Source of the DNA: Conus ventricosus
Lineage: Eukaryota > Mollusca > Gastropoda > Neogastropoda > Conidae
Length of the DNA stretch: 64,000 nucleotides
Direction of reading: 5' to 3'
NCBI GenBank assembly: GCA_018398815.1
Contig: CM031628.1
Location: 12,088,366-12,152,365 of the forward strand
Below the pieces are notes generated by a model. It was not told where the DNA came from and ran no database searches. It saw only the letters and a list, made by a program, of their open reading frames with translations. Position 1 is the stretch's first letter. Every line of letters starts with the position of its first letter. Shown in pieces: positions 36,251-48,420 of the stretch. A program made the translations under genes and the position numbers.

Positions 36251-39200
36251 ATGGATAGTAGAATATTCCTTTGGGAATATCCGTGGACTAAATTCAAACT
36301 TCGAGGGGGCTGCAGCTTCTGTGTCGATCTAAAACCTTCGTCGTGGCCTTCGGGAAAAACTCAAATTCAAACCCAGAAGACCTTTACTTTTTCTGGTTTT
36401 AATATTCTTTCAAACCTGCAAAACCCATCCACGTTGGGACTGTCGGGCGGTGTTCCCCTTTTCTCCTACACAAAACTTTGTTGTATAGTCCTGTCGTTTG
36501 TCTACCTCCCTTCAGGCTGTGCTGCGAGAGTCACTCTCCACAAACTGTCACAATCTGTTCCCTTTATCTCCCCCCTTCTGTCCCGGTTTGTCGTCGGGAC
36601 CTTGTCAGTCTGATAGGAGAATTTCCTCGACCTTTTTTGCTGTTGGGTGACTTCAACGGTCACAATCCTCTTGGGGTAGTGTCAGTAGTCATCCAGAGGT
36701 CTGCTAATTGAGGATGTCCTTTCGGATTTAGATTTGTGTTGTCTGAACGACGGATCTGCAACTTACCTCCACTCTTCCACAGGTTCACTTTCGTGTTTAG
36801 ATTTGTCGGTTTGTGACCCCTCGCTGGTCCTGGACTATGAGTGGTCTGTCCATGACGATCTGCACGGAATGACCATTTCCCTGTCTTTCTACCCCTGTAA
36901 TAACTGAACACGTCTCTGTCTCTCAAACGTCTAAATTATAAGAAAGCAAACTGGGATCTATTTGCAGCCACTATTTCTAAGGAATTCAGGACACTGATTT
37001 TTTTCAGAGTCCGGACCAGCTGAATCACGACTAACACTATGATAAAAATGTGCTAAACCTGTATTCCAGTTCTTCCGTTTAAACTTCAAATGCCAAAACA
37101 CCCTGGTTCGATTCAGAATGCCAACAAATTTCCAAAGTTAAAAACGGGCTCAGCGTCGGTATACCAACGACCTTCGGGTCCCAACGCTCGAGCCCATCAG
37201 AAACTCCGTGCTAAATCGAGACACACTTTTAAAATCAGAAAAAGTCGGTCCTGGAGAAGCTTCTGCCCCACGACATCAAAAATTTTCCAAGAAAAAAGTG
37301 TGAACATCATTAAGAAAATCAAGGAAGAACACCTGTCCCACTATGAACCATCTCAAGTTTTCGGATTCTTTAATAAAGAGAAGAAAGCAGTTGCTAATCT
37401 GCTTGCTTCAACCATTGAAAAGAATTCCTCCTCTTCTAATAAATCAGCCACTTTTGTCAAAAACAAAGCCCTAAAAGAAAAATCACCCTGCAACTTTCAT
37501 CAGACAACAGGGAAGACTACAATCTTCCTTTTATTAACGAGCTGAAATCTGCCTTACTCTTTGCAGCGATTCCTCTCCAGGTCTAGATGAAATCCATTAT
37601 CAACTTTTTGAAAAATCTTCCGCACATAGGTTGAACATCCTGCTCAGGTATACAACCATGTGTGGACTACTGGTTTTTTTCCACCTTCTTGGCGGAAAGC
37701 CCTCATTATTCCAATTCCAAACCTGGAAAAGATCTTTCAACCCATCAAACTACCGTCCCATAGCTTTGACCAGCTGTGTTTGTAAATTGATGGAAAAAAT
37801 GGTCAATGCTAGGCTCATGTGGAAACTCGGGAAAACCCATGGCCTTTTGGCGAAAGAACAGTGTGTTTCCGCAAACATCGGTCACGTTGACCATTTGTTT
37901 TCTGGAATCTACACTTCGGAACGCTTTTTTGAACAGACAGCATGCAGTTGGCAATTTTTTTCGACTTAGAGAAGGCCTCGATACCACCTGGAATTTGGGG
38001 ATACTTAATGATCTCCACGATCTGGGTTTTCGAGGTCATCTTCCGCTTTTTATTCAAAATTTTTGGCAGAACGACAGTTTCAGGTCCGGGTTGGCACCAC
38101 TCTCTCTGATGTCCATGAGCAGGAGTTGGGTGTTCCACAGGGAGCATACTGTCTCCTGCCCTCTTTAGTATTAAAATCAACAACATTGTTCAATCAGTTC
38201 AGCAGGGTTCAGACTGCTCATTGTTTGTGGATGATTTTTTCTGTCTACGCAACTGGAAGCCTGTACCCAAGTGTCCAGCGCAGGCTCCCGCTTTGGTAGA
38301 TAAAATCCATCGGTGGGCGGATGAAAACGGTTTCACTTTTTCTCCAACAAAGACGCAGTGTATTCACTTCCATAATTTCCGTCAGTTTTTTTCCAGATCC
38401 TGAACTTCAAGTAGGGAAATCTCCCATTCAGCTGTTAAAGAGGCCAAATTTCTGGGAGGGCATTTTTGACCAGAAAATAACTTTCTCAGCCACATCAAAC
38501 ACTCAAAACTGCTTGCCAGAAAGCACTGAATATTTTGCGGGTCGTAGCGCACACCGACTGGGGCGCTGATAAAAGAACTTTGCTGCACCTCTACAGAGCC
38601 TTGGTCCGTTCCAAACTGGACTACGGTTTGCTGTCTACGGCTCCGCAAGATCGTCTTACCTCAAACTCTTGGACCCTATCCACCATCAAGGGCTTGTCTC
38701 TGTCTTGGAGCGTTCCGCACCACCCCTGTGTACAGCTTTACGCAGAGGCAGGTGAACCTTCACTGTCCAACCGCAGACTGAAACTGTCTTTTAATTATTA
38801 TATCCGACTGTTCTCAGAACCAGAAAACCCTGCCTATGACTGTGTCTTGACCCTCCGTTCCAAAATAAGTTTGAAAACAACCGAAATGTATTCTGCCGTT
38901 TGGTCTTCGTATGCAGCCTCACCGGGGGGAAAAACCCGGGAGTAGTTCCGATTTTTCCAAGTTTCCGGATCAACCTCCATGGGCCTTTTTCACACCAGAG
39001 ATTCGTTTCGATCTTTCAGCTTTCGCAAAGAGTCTACCAGCTCTCTGGGTACAAGGCTTTGTATGCTGAGCTCTTTTTCCAAATTTCCCCTCCTATCAAA
39101 AAGTTTTCACTGACGGTTCCAAGTCTGGGATGGGGTGGCCGTGCAGCCTACTGCCCTGGGGCTCCTTCTCAGATACTGTTTTGGAACATATACATTCAGA

Positions 39201-39899
39201 TGCTTCTGTCTATTCTGCTGAACTTACTGCTCTAGTACTGCTTTGAAGATAATCTCACATTCTTCAAGAGGGACTTTCTGGTTCTGTCGGATTCGCTGTC
39301 AGCTTTGGAGGCCATAGCTGGCCGCAACCTTCAGCATCCAGAACTTTTTCTTTTTTTTGAACTTTTTAGCAAGTTGAAGGCGGACGGTTACAACATTACT
39401 CTTGCTTGGGTTCCTGGGGCCCTGTTGGCATCGGCGGGAACGAAATGGTGATCGTTTAGCCAAGAACGCCACAAGAGAGAAACTGTCCAACACTTATATC
39501 CCCGCTCAGATGTGAAACCCAAATTAACGATTATGTGAGAGACCTCTGGCAGGAGGAATTGGAAACACAGACGAATAACAAACTCTTTCAGATCCGTCCA
39601 ACCTTAAGGACTTCCTCCCATCTACGTCGGGTGGTCGTAAAGAGGAAACGGTTCTGTGCCGGCTGCACACCGGCATTCGTATTTTACCCATTCTTACCTT
39701 TTAAAGGGGTGAAGAAGCTCCTGGTGCATTCCATGTCTGCGCCACTCACAATGAAACATGTTCTTTAGAGTGTTGGACTTGCACGATGTGAGACACAAAC
39801 ATTTTTACAGCGGGTCCCTGAAGATCCCGTTCAGGGGTGTCCCGCCTGACCCTGATCCTTGAGTTTTTGAGAGAGATTAACATTTTTTATCTGATTTAA
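36251..39899 (+). pseudogene. LINE copy 3 ORF2 (endonuclease, RT, RNase H)
   Basis: The start ATG at 36251 begins MDSRIF. Endonuclease pieces include LLLGDFNGHNPL at about 36640. RT pieces include NYRPIALTSCVCKLMEKMV at about 37745, FRVGTTLSDVHEQELGVPQG-like sequence at 38085-38140, and LFVDDF-like sequence at 38218. RNase H pieces lie around 39105-39470 and the C-terminal motif around 39650-39780. The stop is at 39897-39899. Frames shift at least every few hundred bases, so it is broken throughout. Confidence 0.88.
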
Positions 39900-40099
39900 G
39901 ATTTTATGGCAGAAAGATTTTTAAAAAGTTTCTGGTGCGTTTTTAGACGATGTCATTTAAGAGATGTTGTGAAAGTTGTTTGTTTGTTTGTTTTTTTTTT
40001 TTAATGACTGGTGAGTTGGGTTTTAACGTGGTGACAAGCCCTGATGTGGCCCTTTGCGGTCGGCTGGGCTATAAGCAACATTATCTTTCTTATCTTATC

Positions 40100-41488
40100 T
40101 CTCTCTCTCTCTCTCTTCCTCCTCCCCCTCCCCTCCTGAACATTAATGTTTAATGTGCAAGGGATGCACAGAAAGTGAAAAGAAGGGGTTTCCTCCAAAA
40201 CATGTGAATTTTGGTTACCTTCAAAAACACGCATTTTTTTGTCATTAGTTTTCCAGTTGTTGGAGGTAGGTACAAAAGAAAATGGAGACCTGAAGAAAAG
40301 TTTTTGTGTTTTTTGTCTAGATAAGAAAATAAGTCTGAATGAAAAGGAGGCAGGAAAAGGGGGGTTTTAACATCACACCGGCAGTTGTTACTAGTTTTTG
40401 TTTGATAATGCTCAAAATGTGAATCATTTTGATCACTGGATTTAAAACTATCTTGGCGTATCTGCAGCTTGTTATTTGATTTATTTATTGATTTATTTAT
40501 TGGCTGTCCCATCTTGTGTGCCACCACAGTGGCATTGCATCCATGCTGCTAAATTATATTCCGACCGCTGGTCCACAGACCAGACTGTCCTAGCACACCC
40601 CTGGCACCGGTGGCAATCCACTGGGAGCAGTCAGTGTCAAGTTGTCAAGAGGCAACCCACCAGAGGAGACACTGCGCTGCTGCAGAGTCACTTCAGTGGT
40701 GTTCAGTGGTGCCTGTTCAGATCCAGCATATGAAGGACACCACCTACTAAGCCCCCTACTGACGGCAATAATTGCCTAGTCGGGGAGCCGGTGGCAGTGA
40801 GCTCTCCCTGAGCCATGACAGCACCCATGAATTTTCTGATACCGGTGACCCCGACAGAATCAGACTAAGGCCACAGACGTGGAGAGGGCATCGAAACTGA
40901 GGTCAGCAATGAGAGCAGGGCATGAAAGGCCACAGAATTTGAGACTTTTTTTTTTTTGAATGCTGAAAGATGATGCTAGGGATTTCCATTCAGTACAGCT
41001 TCAGGGACTTGTGCTGCTTCTCAGTGGGAGCCATGCTGTGGGTTGAAACTCTGAGGAGAGCTGGATAGCGGGTCTTCAGAGAAGAAATATCCCTCAGAAG
41101 AGTGTTTCAGAACTGAACTCCTTGCACTGAAAGGGGGCTGGACCACACCCAGGTCATGACTCCCAGATGTCCTGCTGCTGCCAGAGTTTTCCTTTTATAT
41201 CTGGGTATGAGAAAATATGCTCTCTAATGACTGTGATTGCAATTTCTTGTTTGTTTGGGTTTTTTGTTTTGTTTTTGTTTTCTCTTCATTTTATTGATTG
41301 TAACACCCATCTGTGCCATTTATTCATTGGAAATCCGTAGTCTTTGTCCCTTTATTCCTGTCTTCTTTTTCTCTGCCGTTCCCCTTTCCCTTCCTCCCTT
41401 CCTCCCCACCATATCTTCTTCTCTCACTTCCTCACTCTCATATGCTTTTCCATTGTCGGCATTTGAAATTGTTTTTACCTGTTTTCAT
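40100..41488. other. Intronic sequence between LINE copy 3 and a LINE tail
   Basis: A short (CT)n remnant at 40100-40117 is the right half of the LINE copy 3 target. The rest is unique apart from the dispersed-repeat segment at 40545-40950. No gene was recognised. Confidence 0.6.
40545..40950. repeat. Dispersed repeat family, longest copy in the window
   Basis: Its first half (about 40604-40720: gggagcagtcagtgt, gaggagacactgcgctgctg) matches 54893-55000. Its last part (about 40880-40945: gaaactgaggtcagc, ggccacagaatt) matches 1100-1175. Similarity is about 70% by eye. No coding capacity was seen. Confidence 0.45.
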
Positions 41489-41539
41489 CAGCCCTGATGT
41501 GGCCCTTTGCGGTCGGCTGGCCTATAAGCAACATTATCA
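41489..41539 (+). mobile_element. Ultra-short LINE 3' tail copy (about 51 bp)
   Basis: The sequence cagccctgatgtggcccttt through ctataagcaacattatc matches the last 50 bases of the LINE family (compare 31285-31329). It is flanked by cctgttttcat on the left and cctgctttctcat on the right, an imperfect candidate target-site duplication. Confidence 0.75.
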
Positions 41540-41880
41540 TTGCCTGCTTTCTCATGTCGTCCTTAGATGAGGTTTTTAAGAACCCAGTTTAATCTGTGAC
41601 ATAGCATTAGCTCTAACTGGAAACCCTGTCAGTTGTTACCTGTAGTGGGGCTCTGTTGTTCAACAGTTGTCAGTAATGTTATGTTCATTTGACATTTGCT
41701 TATTCCTTACTGTTACTTATGATTACTTGATATTTTAACACACACACACACACCCTCCACACAAACACACACACTTTTTTTCTTTTTTTCCTTTTTTCTT
41801 TCATCCTCTTCTTTTTTTCTTTTTTCATATTGTTTTTAAGTAAGTCTGATTTGACATAATGTGGTTAGTCGTTAAATTGA

Positions 41881-41921
<41 letters not shown>

Positions 41922-42529
41922 TCTCTGTCTCCCTGTGTCTGTTTCTCCCTCTCTCTTTCACACTCAGTGTCTGTCTCTCTCACCTGGACTTCCATTGTGG
42001 ACTGTGAAGCAATTGCCCCTGAAATGTCAGAGGGGACCTGTCAACACTTGAACCGTGCCGCAGACATTGATCCCACTGTCCGCCTCCTGCTGCAAGGAAT
42101 GGATCTTCCTTTGATTCAAAGAAAAAGAAAAAATTGCAGGAAAATGGATGGACTCGAGGAAAAAAAAGAAGAAAACAGACCCTTGGTGCCAGATGGAAGT
42201 TATGATGAAAGAGTCATCATACAAAAGTCCACTGGATGAAGGCCATTGCATGAGAGGCTCCTCACACAGTAGCTTACTAGGTGACTGGCCACACAAGAGT
42301 TTGCAGAGTGAAAGTGATGTAAAAGACTGACCATACAAAAAAAAAAAACAGTTAGGTGAAGGTCATCGGACAAACAGCTCAGCAGATGAAAGATTGACCA
42401 GACAAACCTCGCTCAAACAAAGTATCCCACGCAAAAGTTTGCTAGATAAAATCTCACTTCACAAAGCTCAAAAAAGGGAAAGAGTCATCACATAGGAGCT
42501 CTGTGAATTGAACTTGAAGCAGACCACAC
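41540..42529. repeat. Intronic sequence with (CT)n and a degenerate tandem array, left half
   Basis: Includes a CT tract at 41884-41920. From about 42220 there is a degenerate repeat of about 28 bp with a recurring theme of the type ctcactagatgaaa... accacacaaaa. It continues at 48421-48900 on the other side of LINE copy 4. The frame 41859-42239 has a non-repetitive 79-residue tail (from about 42000), but no splice sites or recognisable family support coding. Confidence 0.5.
42517..42529. repeat. Target-site duplication of LINE copy 4, left
   Basis: The 13 bases aagcagaccacac recur exactly at 48408-48420, directly after the 3' end of LINE copy 4. Confidence 0.9.
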
Positions 42530-43244
42530 CCCTCCGGGGGTTGCAACCTTGCCGTGGTCGGAGGGCTTGCGTGGTCCTGTGATCTTTTAGGCTTTGCTGA
42601 CGGGGCATCAAAACTCGGCTAGATGGTTAGTTGTGAACACTGCTAGGCCTGTATAGCCAAGTTGCTGACTGGCCAAGCATTACGTGGTAGGAATTGATGC
42701 CCCTGGTAGGGTTCTCCCATGTCAGAAAGGTTAGGAGTGAGGGCCAGACAAATAGTAACCCATCTTTTTCCTATTCTGTCTTCTGCCTTTCTTAACGGAT
42801 CTTTTTCTTTCCTCGTCTCCCCTTCAAGCCTTCTGTTCCACACTCCTTTTCTCTCTGTGGTCTTCTTGAGGCCCACCGTGTTTGCCGTGCGGTGCGTCCT
42901 GTGATGGGGGAGAATAGGATCCTGGAGGTTGAGACCGCTGATGTGACTGCGGTTCATCAAGTCAACACACCTCTTTGGCCTGGACTTCCTCTAGACAGGT
43001 GGTTGAAGTGGCCCACTTCGATCAAGCGGCTGGTCGCGTGCATGCCCTAGCTCAGGCTAGAAGGCGGCGGCTTGGGTCAAACGGGTTTGGGAGCTTCTGT
43101 GGCAGGGACGCTTTCAGACCTGTGTATATCTCTTTTGAAATCCTGGTGCCCTGATATACTGGGATTCCGTATAAAATGGGCATCCCCTTGTTGGGACTCG
43201 GTGGTGGGTGGGAATCAAGGGAGACGAATTTTAATGAATACAAC

Positions 43245-44529
43245 ATGGCAACTAAAACAAAAAAAAGATACAGGCGAGATTCGGAAACGGACACAGATAC
43301 GGACTCTGAACGTGAGACAAGAAACCTTTCAGGCTTCTGGCCCAGTTGGCTGATTGTTGAGGGAGCGGATGAAGATAGACCTCTATCGGGCCTGAGTCCT
43401 TTTGCGATCGCGAAAGGAATCAATGGTCTCAGCGGCAAACCAAAGAGTGTCAAAAGACTGAGGAACGGGTCACTTCTGGTTGAGTGCCCTTCCAAGATGC
43501 ACTCTGAAAAGCTTCTTAAGTCGACGACGTTGATTGATCGACCGATCAGGGTGTCTCCGCACAAAACTTTGAACTCTTCCAGGGGAGTAATTCCGGTGCA
43601 GAGATCTGAGAGGAGTGTCGGAGGCAGAAATCAAGTCTGAACTGGCATCGCAAGGAGTGACCCACGTTCATCGTGTGCTTGTACGCAAAGGCAATGACAG
43701 AGTCCCAACTGACACCCTCTTCTTGACCTTTTGCTCTACCTCTCTACGGAGTCGATCACGGTGGGCTACCTGAGAGTCTCAGTGTCGCTCTACATCCCGT
43801 CCCCTCTACGCTGCTTCAAGTGCCAGAGGTTGGGCCCATGTGAGAGACAGATGCACGGAAGAAGAGGTGTGTGGTACCTGCTGCCAGCCAGTCCACCAGG
43901 GTGTGTGTGACAGTCCACCACTCTGTGCCAACTGTGGAGGCAAGCACCCATCGTCATCAAAGACCTGCCCAAACTGGTTGAAGGAAAAGGAAATTCAGAG
44001 AATAAAGACTGAACAGAGAATCCCGTTTTTTGAGGCGAAAAAGATTGTAATGAAAAGTCAACCGACTGCTGGGCTCTCGTTTGCAGCCGCAGTACGGAAG
44101 CCAACGACAGTCAGCATCGGCGTGCAGACGGTCGAATCCTCGTTTGCTGAGAGAGACCCAGGAACCCAGTCTGTAGCCTCAGGCAGAAATACTGCACGCG
44201 ACGAGCTCCAGCAGTCATCGCCTTCAGATACGACTCGGTCTTCAAAACCTACTCCTGCCCCCAAACCATTAGGGGGCAAAAGATTAACAGGCCCTTCAGG
44301 GCGGCAGAAAGTAGAAGTTATTGAAATACAAGACAAGACCACCCCCTCAAAATCTTCCAAAGGGCACCCTGCAGCTGTCAACAAGGGAGCTGGTGGTGTT
44401 GGAGTTAAGACAAAATCGCCGCCTAAAAAGAAAGCACCTAATATTTTAACAGATCGAGAGAAAAAAGCGGAGAGAAACCCCAACAAATTTGCAGCTCTCT
44501 CAGATCTAGGAGATGTTGACATGGAATGA
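43245..44529 (+). pseudogene. LINE copy 4 ORF1 (gag-like, zinc knuckles)
   Basis: Start ATG at 43245 (MATKTKKRYRRD), then an acidic Asp/Ser/Thr stretch, LSPFAIAKGINGLSG, SVKRLRNGSLLVECPSK, and after a frameshift GVSEAEIKSELASQGVTHV. Zinc knuckles at about 43810-43970 are CFKCQRLGHVRDRC (across a one-base insertion), CGTCCQPVHQGVC and CANCGGKHPSSSKTC. The last 229 codons (43840-44529) are open and end in LGDVDME. Expected length is about 428 residues. It is only about 60% similar to subfamily A ORF1 by eye. Two or three frameshifts (about 43595, 43740 and 43830) break it. ORF2 starts 49 bases downstream. Confidence 0.88.
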
Positions 44530-44578
44530 AAGGAACTTGCTGGTGAATAGTTACAAGATTTTATTCGTCCTCTGCACC

Positions 44579-47500
44579 ATGGATAGTAAAATAATCCATT
44601 GGAATATCCGTGGCCTAAATTCAAATTTTGAGGAGCTGCAGCTTCTGTGTCAAGCTAGGAAACCTTCCGTTGTGGCTCTTCAGGAAACACAAATTCAAAG
44701 CCAGAAGACCTTCACTTTTTCTGGCTTTAATGTTCTATCCAAACCTGCTCAACCATCCACATTGGACTGTCTGGTGGTGTTGCCCTTCTTTTACATAAAA
44801 CTTTGCTGTTTAGTCCTGTCGCTCTGACTACCTCCCTTCAGGCTGTAGCTGCGAGAGTCACTCTCCACAAGACTGTCACAATCTGCTCACTGTATCTGCC
44901 ACCTTCTGTCCCGGTTTGTCGTCAGGACCTTGTCAGTCTGATCGGAGAACTTCCTCGACCTTTTTTGCTGTTGGGTGACTTTAACGGTCACAATCCTCTT
45001 TGGGGTAGTGTCAGTTCATCATCCAGAGGTCTGCTTCTTGAGGATGTCCTTTCTGAATTTGATTTGTGTTGTCTGAACGATGGAGCTCCAACTTACCTCC
45101 ACTCTTCCACAGGTTCACTTTCGTGTTTAGATTTGTCGATTTGTGACCCCTCGCTGGTCCTGGACTATGAGTGGTCTGTCCATGACAATCTGCACGGAAG
45201 TGACCATTTCCCTGTCCTTCTACAACCCGTAATAACTGAACACGTATCTGTATCTCAACATCTCAATTATAAGAAAGCAAACTGGGATCTATTTTCAACC
45301 ACTATTTCAAAAGAATTCCAAGACACTGATTTTCTTCAGAGTCCAGACCAGCAGAATCTCTGACTAACACTGTGATCAACTGTGCTAAAACCTGTATTCC
45401 AGTGTCTTCCGACAAACTCCAAATGCCAAAAACACCCTGGTTCAATTCAGACTGCCAACAAATTTCAAAAGTTCGCAAACGGGCTCAGCGTCGGGTATAC
45501 CAACGACCTTCGGGTCCCAACGCTAGAGCCCATCAGAAACTCCGTGCGAAATCGAGACACACTTTCAAAATCAGTAAACGTCGGTCCTGGAGAAACTTCT
45601 GCTCCAGGCTGACATCTAAAACTTCCAAGAAAAAAGTTTGGAACATCATTAGAAAAATCAAAGGGAAGAACACCAACCCCTCCATTCATCACTTGAAACT
45701 TGCTGATGCTCTGATCACTGACAAACAAGCTGTTGCCAATCTGTTGGCCTCCACCATCCAACAGAACTCCTCATCTTCAAATAAATCTGCAGTCTTTTTT
45801 AGAAACAAAGAGATTAGAGAGAAATCTTCATACAATTTCACATCAGACAACTCTGAAACCTATAATCTTCCTTTTCAATCGTTGAACTTAAATTAGCTTT
45901 ACAAACCTGCACTGATTCTGCCCTGGTCTGGTGACATTCATTATCAGGTTGTGAAACATTTTCCAGAAAGCTGTCTCCAGACTCTTCTCCAAGTCTATAA
46001 CCATATCTGGACCACAGGGTCCTTTCCGCCCTCCTGGCGGAAAGCCCTGATCATTTCCCATTCCAAAGCCTGGAAAGGACCTTACCAACCCTTCCAACTA
46101 CCGCCCAATCGCTCTGACCAGCTGCCTCTGTAAGCTGATGGAAAAGATGGTCAACTCCCGTCTGATGTGGAAGCTGGAAACCGATGGTCTTTTGGCCAGT
46201 GAACAGTGCGGTTTCCGGAAGCACCACTCGACAGTTGACCATTTAATCCGTCTGGAAACCACCATCCGCAATGCCTTTCTTAACAAGCAACATGTGGTCG
46301 CTATCTTTTTCGACCTCGAAAAGGCGTACGACACTACGTGGAAAACAGGAGTCCTCATGGACCTGCACAGACTTGGTTTTCGGGGTCACCTGCCTCTGTT
46401 CATTCAAAACTTTTTAGCCGATCGACAGTTCCAGGTGCGTGTTGGCACCACACTCTCTGACATTCATGGGCAGGATTTGGGGTGTTCCTCAGGGGAGCAT
46501 CCTTTCTCCCGCCCTTTCAGCATTAAAATAAATGACATTGTCCAATTCGGTAAGACTGGGCACTGAGTCTTCTCTCTTTGTTGATGACTTTGCGCTGTAT
46601 GCAGTTGGAGCTTCTTACTACAGTGTACAGCGTCGACTCCAACTTTGCGTCAACAGAATCCAACAGTGGGCCGAGGAAAACGGGTTTACCTTCTCCCGCA
46701 CCAAGACTCAGTCAATTCATTTCCACAATTTTCGTCGATTCTTTGATGATCCTGAAATTCGTCTAGACAAGTCCACCATTCCAGTTGTAAAGAAGCCAAA
46801 TTCCTGGGAGTTATTTTTGACCAAAAACTCAACTTTCTCAGCCACATCAATAAACCTCAAAACTTTTGCCAGAAAGCTCTGAATATTCTGCGGGTCGTAG
46901 CACACACTGACTGGGGCGCTGATAAGAAAACTTTGCTGCACCTCTACAGAGCCGTGGTCCGTTCCAAATTGGATTATGGTTGTGCGTGTACGGCTCTGCA
47001 AGACCCTCTTACCTCAAACTTTGGACCCTATCCACCATCAAGGGCTTCGTCTCTGTCTTGGAGCATTCCGCACCACCCCTGTGTACAGCCTGTAGCGAGG
47101 CTGGTGAACCTCACTGCCAACCGAGGCTGAAAATGTCTCTAAATTATTATATCAACTGTTCTCAGAACCCAGAATCCTGCTATGACTGTGTCTTTGACCC
47201 TCAGTTTCAAAACAAATTCGAACCAACTACTTATTCCGTCCGTTTGGTCTTCGTATGCAGCCTTTCACGTCGGAATGCAGGTTAGACCTAGGTTGTGTCG
47301 GATTTTTCTAAGTTTCCGGGTATCATCCTCGTGACCTTCTTTCACGCCAGAGATTCCATTTCGATCTTGCAGCTTTCGCAAAGAGTTCTACCACTCTCTG
47401 CCGTACAGGCTTTGTATGCTGAGCTCTGTTCCAAATTCCCATCCTATCAAAAAGTTTTCACTGACGTTCACAGTCTGAAGTGGTGACGTGGCCTGTGCAG

Positions 47501-48204
47501 CATACTCCTGGGCTCCTTTCAATATGTTGAAACATATTCTTAAGCTTCTGTTTATTCTGCTGAACTTACTGCTCTGGTATTGTTTGAGATAATATCCAGA
47601 TGCTGATGTGGACTTTCTGGTTCTGTCGATTCGCTGTCATCCTTGAGCTACTTATGGTCGCATCCTTCAGCATCCAAACTTACCTTTTTTTTAAACTTTT
47701 TAGCAACTTGAAGGCGTACGGTTACACTTTACTCTTGCTTGGTTCCTGTCATGTTGGCATCGCGTGAACGAAATGGTTGATTTAGCAAGGATTGCCACAT
47801 AATGAAACTGTCCACATTTATATCCCCTGTTCAATGTGCAACCCAAATTACGATTATGTGAGACCTCTGGCAGGAGATTGGAACCACAGACAATAACAAC
47901 TCTTTCGATCCGTCCAAACCTTAGGACTTCACCCATCCACGTCGGGGGTCCATAGAGGACGCGGTTTGTGCCCTGCAACAGGGCCATCCGTTTTACCATG
48001 CTTACCTTTTAAAAGTGAATGAAGTCCGGGTGCATTCCTGTCATGCGCTCCTCATAAATGAAACAGTACTTTTAGAGTGTAATGGACTGCACGATGTGAG
48101 ACACAAAACAATTCTTACCTGGCAGTCATGAAGATTCCTGTTCAGGATGTCCCCATGATGATCCCTTGAGTTTTTGAGAGATTAACATTTTTCATCTGAT
48201 TTAA
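44579..48204 (+). pseudogene. LINE copy 4 ORF2 (endonuclease, RT, RNase H)
   Basis: Start MDSKIIHWNIRGLN at 44579. The endonuclease runs 44579-45250, with 44803-45363 open (FLLLGDFNGHNPLWGS, SCLDLSICDPSL, LHGSDHFPVLLQP). RT blocks lie at 46090-46610: CGFRKHHSTVDHLIRLE, FFDLEKAYDTTWK and LFVDDFALYA. The fingers and palm segment 46138-46566 is open. The RNase H and C-terminal parts (47450-48204) are badly eroded. Stop taa is at 48202-48204, for about 1,208 residues. The endonuclease and the segment near 45480-45670 are nearly identical to subfamily A, but the part from about 45675 through the RT core is clearly diverged. Confidence 0.92.
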
Positions 48205-48407
48205 CATTTACTAAGTGAGAAAGATTTTAACAAAGTTTTGGACTGAGCTTTGATAGCAATGTCATTTAATGAGATGTATGGAAAGTGGTTTTTTTTTTAT
48301 TTTTTTTTTTTTTAATATGTAACTGGTGAGTTGATTTCAAACGTTTGGTGACAGCCTGATGTGGCCTTTGCAAAGGGCAAGGGCTATAAGAAGCTCTTAT
48401 TTATATT

Positions 48408-48420
48408 AAGCAGACCACAC
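48408..48420. repeat. Target-site duplication of LINE copy 4, right
   Basis: An exact copy of 42517-42529 (aagcagaccacac). Confidence 0.9.

Larger units (their letters stand above)
34186..40099 (+). mobile_element. LINE copy 3: near full-length I-superfamily-like element (subfamily A)
   Basis: It begins with cgggggttgcgaccttg immediately after a (CT)n tract and ends in ttatcttatc immediately before another (CT)n tract, so it sits inside one microsatellite. It has a 5' UTR of about 735 bp, ORF1 (34921-36226), ORF2 (36251-39899), a T tract at about 39985-40002 and the conserved 3' end ctataagcaacattatc. Its length of 5.9 kb equals that of copy 4. Many small indels relative to copies 2 and 5 reflect either age or consensus errors. 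Confidence 0.93.
42530..48407 (+). mobile_element. LINE copy 4: full-length I-superfamily-like element (subfamily B)
   Basis: Length 5,878 bp, bounded by an exact 13-bp target-site duplication. The 5' end is ccctccgggggttgcaacct, which is shared with copy 5 (59693). It has a 5' UTR of about 715 bp, ORF1 (43245-44529), ORF2 (44579-48204), a T tract at about 48291-48313 and a tail ending cttatttatatt, a decayed form of (TTATC)n. The sequence is clean up to about 46880 and degrades towards the 3' end. The intact duplication and complete 5' end define the element limits for the whole family. Confidence 0.95.

Noticed and set aside
41859..42239. 126-codon frame with a non-repetitive charged tail
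   Set aside because: It starts in unique sequence, passes through a (CT)n tract, and has no recognisable domain and no convincing splice sites. It may be a chance frame at the edge of a degenerate tandem array.
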